Part shown: positions 17,305 through 21,158 of the stretch, piece by piece
How positions within the stretch are numbered: position 1 is the first letter of the stretch
Layout of the letters: every line of letters starts with the position of its first letter
Source of the DNA: Chara braunii
Taxonomy: Eukaryota; Streptophyta; Charophyceae; Charales; Characeae
Length of the DNA: 21,158 nucleotides
Reading direction: 5' to 3'
Assembly: GCA_003427395.1 (NCBI GenBank)
Contig: BFEA01000117.1
Coordinates: 1,991,918-2,013,075 of the forward strand
Made by a program: the position numbers and the translations under genes
The notes under the pieces: model-generated
Database searches by the model: none
What the model was told of the DNA's origin: nothing
The model's input: the letters and a program-made list of their open reading frames with translations, nothing else

Positions 17305-18850
17305 GCCCGAAAGGGAAAGAAGCAAAAGAAAAAAAGAAACAAAATTGTGCATTCGGCCAAAAACTGAGGCCAAATGCACCCGGAATTGAAAAAGGCAAGC
17401 TATGCGGCTCAAATTTGAAGCAAGGCCACTTGTGGGCAGCTCAGATTAATTATGGTCTTGGATCTTAGCCAGATCCAAGGCAGAAAATGCTCCGAAGTAC
17501 AAGGGGGTACCTCGGCCTACCCAAATTGAGGTGGGACTACAGAAAATCGAAGAAAAGGCCATGTGCCTTTTCTATTCAACCAAGGCTGCCCGTTGAATAT
17601 TCGGAACCATGGGGCAGCAACTGAAAATGAAAAGGAGGCCTAGGATATCCACAAAGGTAGGCCGAGCTGGTATGCTTCCGGAGAGGCTTTGGGCACTTGG
17701 GAGAGGCCCAAGGGCTGGCCGGAGTGCTGTGCCCAACCTATTTAAGTTGGGAGAGCAGTCCGCCATACACACATTTGCATTAGGCAAGCACATGCTGGCC
17801 AAATGAGCTCAAGAGAGCACTAGACTCAACCGGAGTGAGAGGAGGGAAACCGTTGCCAGTATGAGAGCTTGGGGGAGATTGTAGACTAGTGGAAGGAGCT
17901 ACAGAGGCTGATGGAAGTAGTGTGGGAATAGGGGCATGTTCCGCCATAACCCTCAGGTTATGAGGAAGAGAGGAAGGCTAGAGAGGGTCCCCTTAGCCTC
18001 CTAGAGGGGAGGACTTCATAGCCTTAGTAATAGGAGCTTGCCTTAGCCAGAGAGAGACTGAGGAAGGGAGAATGAGAAGGACTTGGAGAAGAAGGATGCC
18101 ATAGCCACAAGTGTGCAAAGGAAGAGGAAGCTTCATCAAGGTTGACATCTAAAAACCAAGGCATTAGAGGAGGGGACGAACGGTGAAAGAACTTTGATCT
18201 CACTTGGTGGAAAGAGAGGGCAAAGGGAGGGCTGCCGGTCCCTTGCGCCACCAAGAAGAAAAACTGTTTTTAGGGTTGGAAGGACTTGTGAGTGCAAAGG
18301 ACTTGAGAATTCGAAGGACTTGAGGATTGATTAGTCCTCAGGATTGAAGGGAATTGTTGAGTGAAAGAGAGGTCAGTGGACTCGACCACCACCCCGACTG
18401 CATGAGAGAATGAGAAGAGGATGGCCTGGACAAGGAAAGGATTGGAAACGGAAGGAACCGGAAAAAGAAAGAGAATAAACATGCGGGAGGGATTATGTGT
18501 TGACCCCGAATGGGGGTTGTGTTTGATCCCATATTGCCTTGAGTGTGCAGGTGAGTAACCAGCTAGGGTGACTTTAGTGGGATTGTGCCCGGTTAGACCG
18601 GGTGGAGAAAGGGTAAGACGCAAAATGGGTTGTGAACGTAACCCTCGCCCATGAATGAGCCCTATTTGTATGGTGCTCCTTCTGGCAAGAAAATGAGGTG
18701 ATGTTGGCGGGAAAGTGCCGGATGATGGAGAGGACCATTGAATCGCATGAGTATGTGGGCGGGGCCCCAAAAAGACTAAGGGGTATATAGACAAGCAACG
18801 GAGTACAATGCATGAAGTGTGTTTGGCGCATAAGTTGTGAGAATCAAGCA
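17305..18850. other. non-coding, purine-rich, promoter- or LTR-like in part
   Basis: No gene recognised. The + strand is G/A-rich and contains variants of GAAGGACTTGAG around 18286-18330. The long minus-strand frame at 18270-18851 reflects the scarcity of TTA, CTA and TCA on a purine-rich + strand. Parts around 17570-17900 resemble an LTR or promoter in style, without a second copy in the window. Confidence 0.4.
17732..17751 (+). promoter_or_regulatory. TATTTAAG within a CCCAAC/GTTGGG inverted repeat
   Basis: CCCAAC and GTTGGG frame the 8-nt CTATTTAA, so a TATA-like box sits in the loop of a 6-bp inverted repeat. A CA-rich possible start site lies about 30 bp downstream (17763-17775). No gene follows that I can identify. 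Confidence 0.3.
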
Positions 18851-19086
18851 CGTAAATCGGCTAGAGGCCGGAGCAGGGGGCGCCCTAGTGAGGCGACAAG
18901 GGCCGCATGACTTAGTCAGTCGGCCCAAGCCGAAGGGCGAGCTCTTCGGTTCGTCAATGCCGCTAGACTCTGCACCTAGGAGAATGAACTGCTTGGACTG
19001 CATGAGTACCAGAAGGAGCAATTGCGTGTGAACACGAGAGCATCGAGAATAAACGCTTGTCAAAGATCAGCGAAAACTACCTACCT

Positions 19087-19132
19087 AGCGAGAAGGCTGA
19101 GCTACATTCCGCAATGTCGAAGCTCTCTCGCT
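19087..19132 (+). other. long stem-loop, about 17 bp
   Basis: AGCGAGA pairs with TCTCGCT, GAGCT with AGCTC and ACATT with AATGT around a CCGC loop. A 5-nt and a 3-nt internal bulge face each other. Three consecutive helices nested this precisely look selected or recently formed, as in structured RNA or foldback DNA. Confidence 0.6.
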
Positions 19133-19140
19133 GGCTGACC

Positions 19141-19175
19141 CACCCCCATCCATCTCATAGCACTAGGCGGGGGTG
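19141..19175 (+). other. second stem-loop, 7 bp GC-rich
   Basis: CACCCCC at 19141-19147 pairs with GGGGGTG at 19169-19175 across a 21-nt loop, only 8 nt after the preceding hairpin. Confidence 0.5.
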
Positions 19176-19288
19176 TCCCTAAGACGAACGCTCAGCGCCT
19201 TGGGTATGCGCGTGGACGGAGAAGAGCCAACTGGGACCCGGAATCGGGTCGACTCAGGCTCAAAAATCTAACAGGGCGGGGCCCTGCA

Positions 19289-19330
19289 CCGGTCGGCCCT
19301 GCTGGTAGACTGCAAAACGATTGGCAGCCG
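19289..19330 (+). repeat. 42-bp imperfect direct repeat, copy 1
   Basis: CCGGTCGGCCCT, followed by a related GGTAGACTGCAAAACG..., recurs at 19619-19660 with substitutions. The spacing is 330 bp and the interval holds a C-rich tract. Confidence 0.75.
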
Positions 19331-19404
19331 AGGTTGGCGTTCAGCAAGTATGCAACCCTGAAGAAAGCCAGTAAAAACACCATAACCCCCAAATATTTCT
19401 CCTC

Positions 19405-19497
19405 GCTAACCCCATAACCCCTCTAACACCCCCAGCCCCCGTGCAAACACCCCCATACCCCCCACTATCCCCCCCCACAGCCCCCCCACGGCCCCCT
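19405..19497. repeat. C-rich low-complexity tract
   Basis: Many runs of four to eight C separated by A/T-containing spacers on the + strand. The minus strand is correspondingly G-rich and could form quadruplexes. The first part (CTAACCCCATAACCCCTCTAAC) only vaguely recalls telomeric repeats. Confidence 0.85.
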
Positions 19498-19618
19498 GAC
19501 TCCCAAGAACTTTCTCAGTGGAGTTGGGCTGCACTCAGCAAACGCAGTACAGCCGTGAGCTCAGATTAAAAAGAAAAACAGTGGATGGCTCTCTGTTGAC
19601 TGGTTGGCAGACCACCGA

Positions 19619-19660
19619 CCGGTCGGCCCTACCAGTAGGCTGCGAAACGGTCGGCCGTCG
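19619..19660 (+). repeat. 42-bp imperfect direct repeat, copy 2
   Basis: Relative of 19289-19330. The stretch also contains GGTCGGCC twice. Identity is highest over the first 12 bases and over TGC(A/G)AAACG. Confidence 0.75.
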
Positions 19661-20382
19661 GGCTAGGTGGTGGGCTGGGATGCATCCCTGATATATGGGA
19701 TATTCATGCGTGTCGTTTTCTGAGGGCTAAAGGAGGGAATGACTGGAATTGTAGCTGATGACATGGCAAAGCATGAGGTGTTGGGCTTATTTATTGGGTG
19801 TTAGAAGCAGATCTGAAACATTAAAAATGTTTGCATGGAGCTTTGAAGAATTGCATGTAATAGTGGGCGAGTACAGAGTTGCAAGCGGCTGGCAGACTGC
19901 AGGTGCAGGATGGGAGTCTACCCGTCCAGGACACGATGAACGTCATAGTGTGTGTCTGCGTACTGATGTGAAGTTTCCCGGTCACTATGAGGGCGCGCCG
20001 TGGGAAGGGGGAGTGGAGCCCCCGTGGCAGATGACTCGGGCCGCTGGGGAAGACTGTAGCTTTAACTCTCTGCTTTCTCTCTGAAAACTCATGCTTGCCA
20101 GTAAGAAGTAACCGGACTGCCGCCCGCCAGAATAGAAGGGGCTTGTGATAGGGGGGGAAAAAAAGCCGAAATGCATGTAATAGGATGTGCGACCAAGATC
20201 TCTAAGGGCGTACACACTCTAGGACGGTTTTGAACGGACGGATGCCCAGGCAAAGTTTTTAGTCTCCTTGAATTCAGGAAAGCCTTGGGCAGGCCCGGTA
20301 GAGGCTTGGTCAAGCTTCAGCACAGCGCGGGTGGTCGTTCGTTTTGAAAACGGAATGAGTGACCAGAGGAAAAAGAAAAAGG
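19661..20382. other. unassigned
   Basis: A 108-codon + frame at 19758-20084 has no recognisable motif and no supporting signals. The rest is non-coding in appearance. No gene called. Confidence 0.4.
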
Positions 20383-20772
20383 AGAGAGAAACGAATAAGC
20401 AAAAAAAAAAACGACAGACCTTTTCCACTCAAAACGGTGCAACTGGCTGTCAGAGCGGCACAGGCAGCAGGCTTCGAAAGAACTGGGGCCTCGCTCCACG
20501 TCCAGGAATGGTGCCAAATGAGAATGAATCTTCCTACAACGGAAAGATACAGAGAAGAGTAGCATGGTCCTGCACATGGCCGTGCTACTCTTCTCTGTAT
20601 CTTTCCGTGGCCCGGCGGAAGATTCATTCTCATTTTGCACCATTCGTGGAAGTGGAGCGAGGCTCCAGTTCTTTTGAAGCCGGCTGCCTGCTCCACTCTG
20701 AGAGCCAGTTGCGCTGTTTTGAGCGGAAAAGTCCTGTTGTTGTTTTTTTTGCTGCTTCGGTTTTTTCTCTTG
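20383..20772. repeat. large palindrome with U6-like inner arms
   Basis: Arms at about 20383-20564 and 20585-20772 are reverse complements of each other, around 85% identical by eye, with a 20-nt centre. The innermost 24 bp (20541-20564 and 20585-20608) pair perfectly. They contain GATACAGAGAAGAGTAGCATGG-like sequence matching the U6 snRNA core, including ACAGAGA at 20550-20556 and AGC downstream. The outer arms share no similarity with U6 and contain A runs (left) and T runs (right). Long open frames on both strands across it are mirror translations and are not credible proteins. Confidence 0.92.
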
Positions 20773-20895
20773 TGTGTGCATCCACGAATGTATCCATGTA
20801 CAATGCATTCCCGATATGTGTATCGATAACGAGTAGTTGAGGACACTACCATAGTCCAGAAAACAAAGGTGGAAGTACTGAGAATGGATCTAGCA

Positions 20896-20969
20896 TTAGA
20901 ACATGAAACCATACAGAGAAGTTTAGCATGGCCCTGTGTACAGATGACACACATAAATCGGAAAATGCC
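20896..20969 (+). pseudogene. U6 snRNA-like pseudogene
   Basis: The stretch matches the U6 spliceosomal RNA from its TAAAATTGGAAC region to the AAATCG-GAAATG region near the 3' end, about 80% identical by eye. The hexamer ACAGAGA (20913-20919), the following TTAGCATGG, and GATGACAC-CATAAATCG are present. U6 pairs with the 5' splice site and U2 in the spliceosome. This copy lacks a clear U6 5' stem, has lost one C in GGCCCCTG, and has no T run after the 3' end for Pol III termination. No plant-type upstream element or TATA at the right spacing was seen. It is probably a pseudogene or part of a U6-derived repeat. Confidence 0.8.
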
Positions 20970-20986
20970 AAAACAGCTGAGTGGGG

Positions 20987-21112
20987 ATCCGGGCCGCCCC
21001 CGGGTGACCGGCAGGGGCCCGGGGGAGGTCCCGGGTGGCCTGGCTGGGCAGGGCACGCGGTTTGGGGCCGGGCCCCCCCAGCGCACTCACCTGTCGGGGG
21101 ATTTCGGACCCC
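20987..21112. other. very GC-rich stretch
   Basis: Dense G and C runs (CCCGGG, GGGCCC, GGGGCC) with self-complementary pieces. Read on the minus strand, CCGACAGGTGAGTGCG near 21083-21096 matches a 5' splice-site consensus, but there is no convincing exon next to it. Confidence 0.6.
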
Positions 21113-21113
21113 C

Positions 21114-21114
<1 letters not shown>

Positions 21115-21158
<44 letters not shown>
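21115..21158. repeat. (GT)n microsatellite at window end
   Basis: About 22 GT/TG units run to the last base, so the repeat may continue beyond the window. The window thus begins and ends in GT repeats. Confidence 0.98.

Noticed and set aside
18270-18851. 193-codon open frame on the minus strand
   Set aside because: The + strand is purine-rich and rarely contains TTA, CTA or TCA, so minus-strand stops are scarce. The product is Ser/Pro/His-rich without motif, and overlapping minus frames are open too.
19405-19440. possible interstitial telomere repeat
   Set aside because: CTAACCCCATAACCCC is irregular and does not continue as CCCTAAA units.
19755-19815. possible C/D-box snoRNA (CTGATGA and CTGA)
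   Set aside because: The C box lacks its purine, and no terminal stem or convincing guide region was seen.
20310-21086. 258-codon minus-strand frame and 190-codon + frame
   Set aside because: Both run through the palindrome, so each strand encodes mirror versions of the same non-coding sequence, including the U6-like core. Not credible proteins.
21083-21096. strong 5' splice-site consensus on the minus strand
   Set aside because: Lies in low-complexity GC-rich DNA beside a microsatellite, with no exon or matching acceptor recognised.
1-21158. CRISPR array, bacterial operon or ribosomal RNA
   Set aside because: No regularly spaced short repeats, no ribosome-binding-site-spaced gene series, and no rRNA core sequence were found. 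All content points to eukaryotic repeat DNA.

Overview
This window looks like repeat-rich, accessory nuclear DNA of a plant-lineage eukaryote. The evidence is microsatellites at both ends, one heavily decayed Ty3/gypsy retrotransposon with a chromodomain-like tail, a U6 spliceosomal-RNA-like sequence, and almost no long intact reading frame. The wording of the Ty3 Gag and Pol remnants reminds me of elements in charophyte algae (Chara type). That is an impression from memory, not a checked match.

Layout. 1-374 holds a (GT)n(GA)n microsatellite, a purine-rich tract and a two-copy 72-bp tandem repeat. 375-1431 is unassigned, with open frames on both strands at 599-1141. 1432-6465 is a Ty3/gypsy gag-pol remnant in canonical order: gag with zinc knuckle, protease, reverse transcriptase, RNase H, integrase, chromodomain-like C-terminus. 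It carries many frameshifts, stops and small deletions. Its 3' end (6059-6997) is rearranged: a 267-bp direct duplication brackets an inverted copy of 137 bp of integrase sequence. No LTR pair was found for it.

7180-7546 and 15507-15876 are two same-orientation copies (about 90% identical by eye) of one repeat, 8.3 kb apart. They could be the LTRs of a large non-autonomous element. Between them lie a two-copy 103-bp repeat followed by stem-loops and a T run (8229-8651), a TATA box (8769), two decayed unidentified frames (8993-10123) interrupted by a 74-bp tandem duplication, stem-loops at 12175-12300, a 70-bp tandem duplication (12471-12610), and an unidentified coding-like locus at 13919-15011 with a possible poly(A) signal at 15289. 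That last locus is either a pseudogene or an intron-containing gene.

15902-19086 is mostly purine-rich, non-coding DNA with a few inverted repeats and one promoter-like TATTTAAG. 19087-19660 has two strong adjacent hairpins, a 42-bp dispersed repeat and a C-rich tract. 20383-20969 is the most unusual part. It is an approximately 390-bp palindrome whose inner arms are U6 snRNA-like, followed by a third, nearly complete U6-like copy. The window ends in GC-rich DNA and a (GT)n run.

No gene here can be called functional with confidence. The working content is mobile-element debris plus two unidentified coding-like loci. All identities were judged by eye, without alignment or database search.
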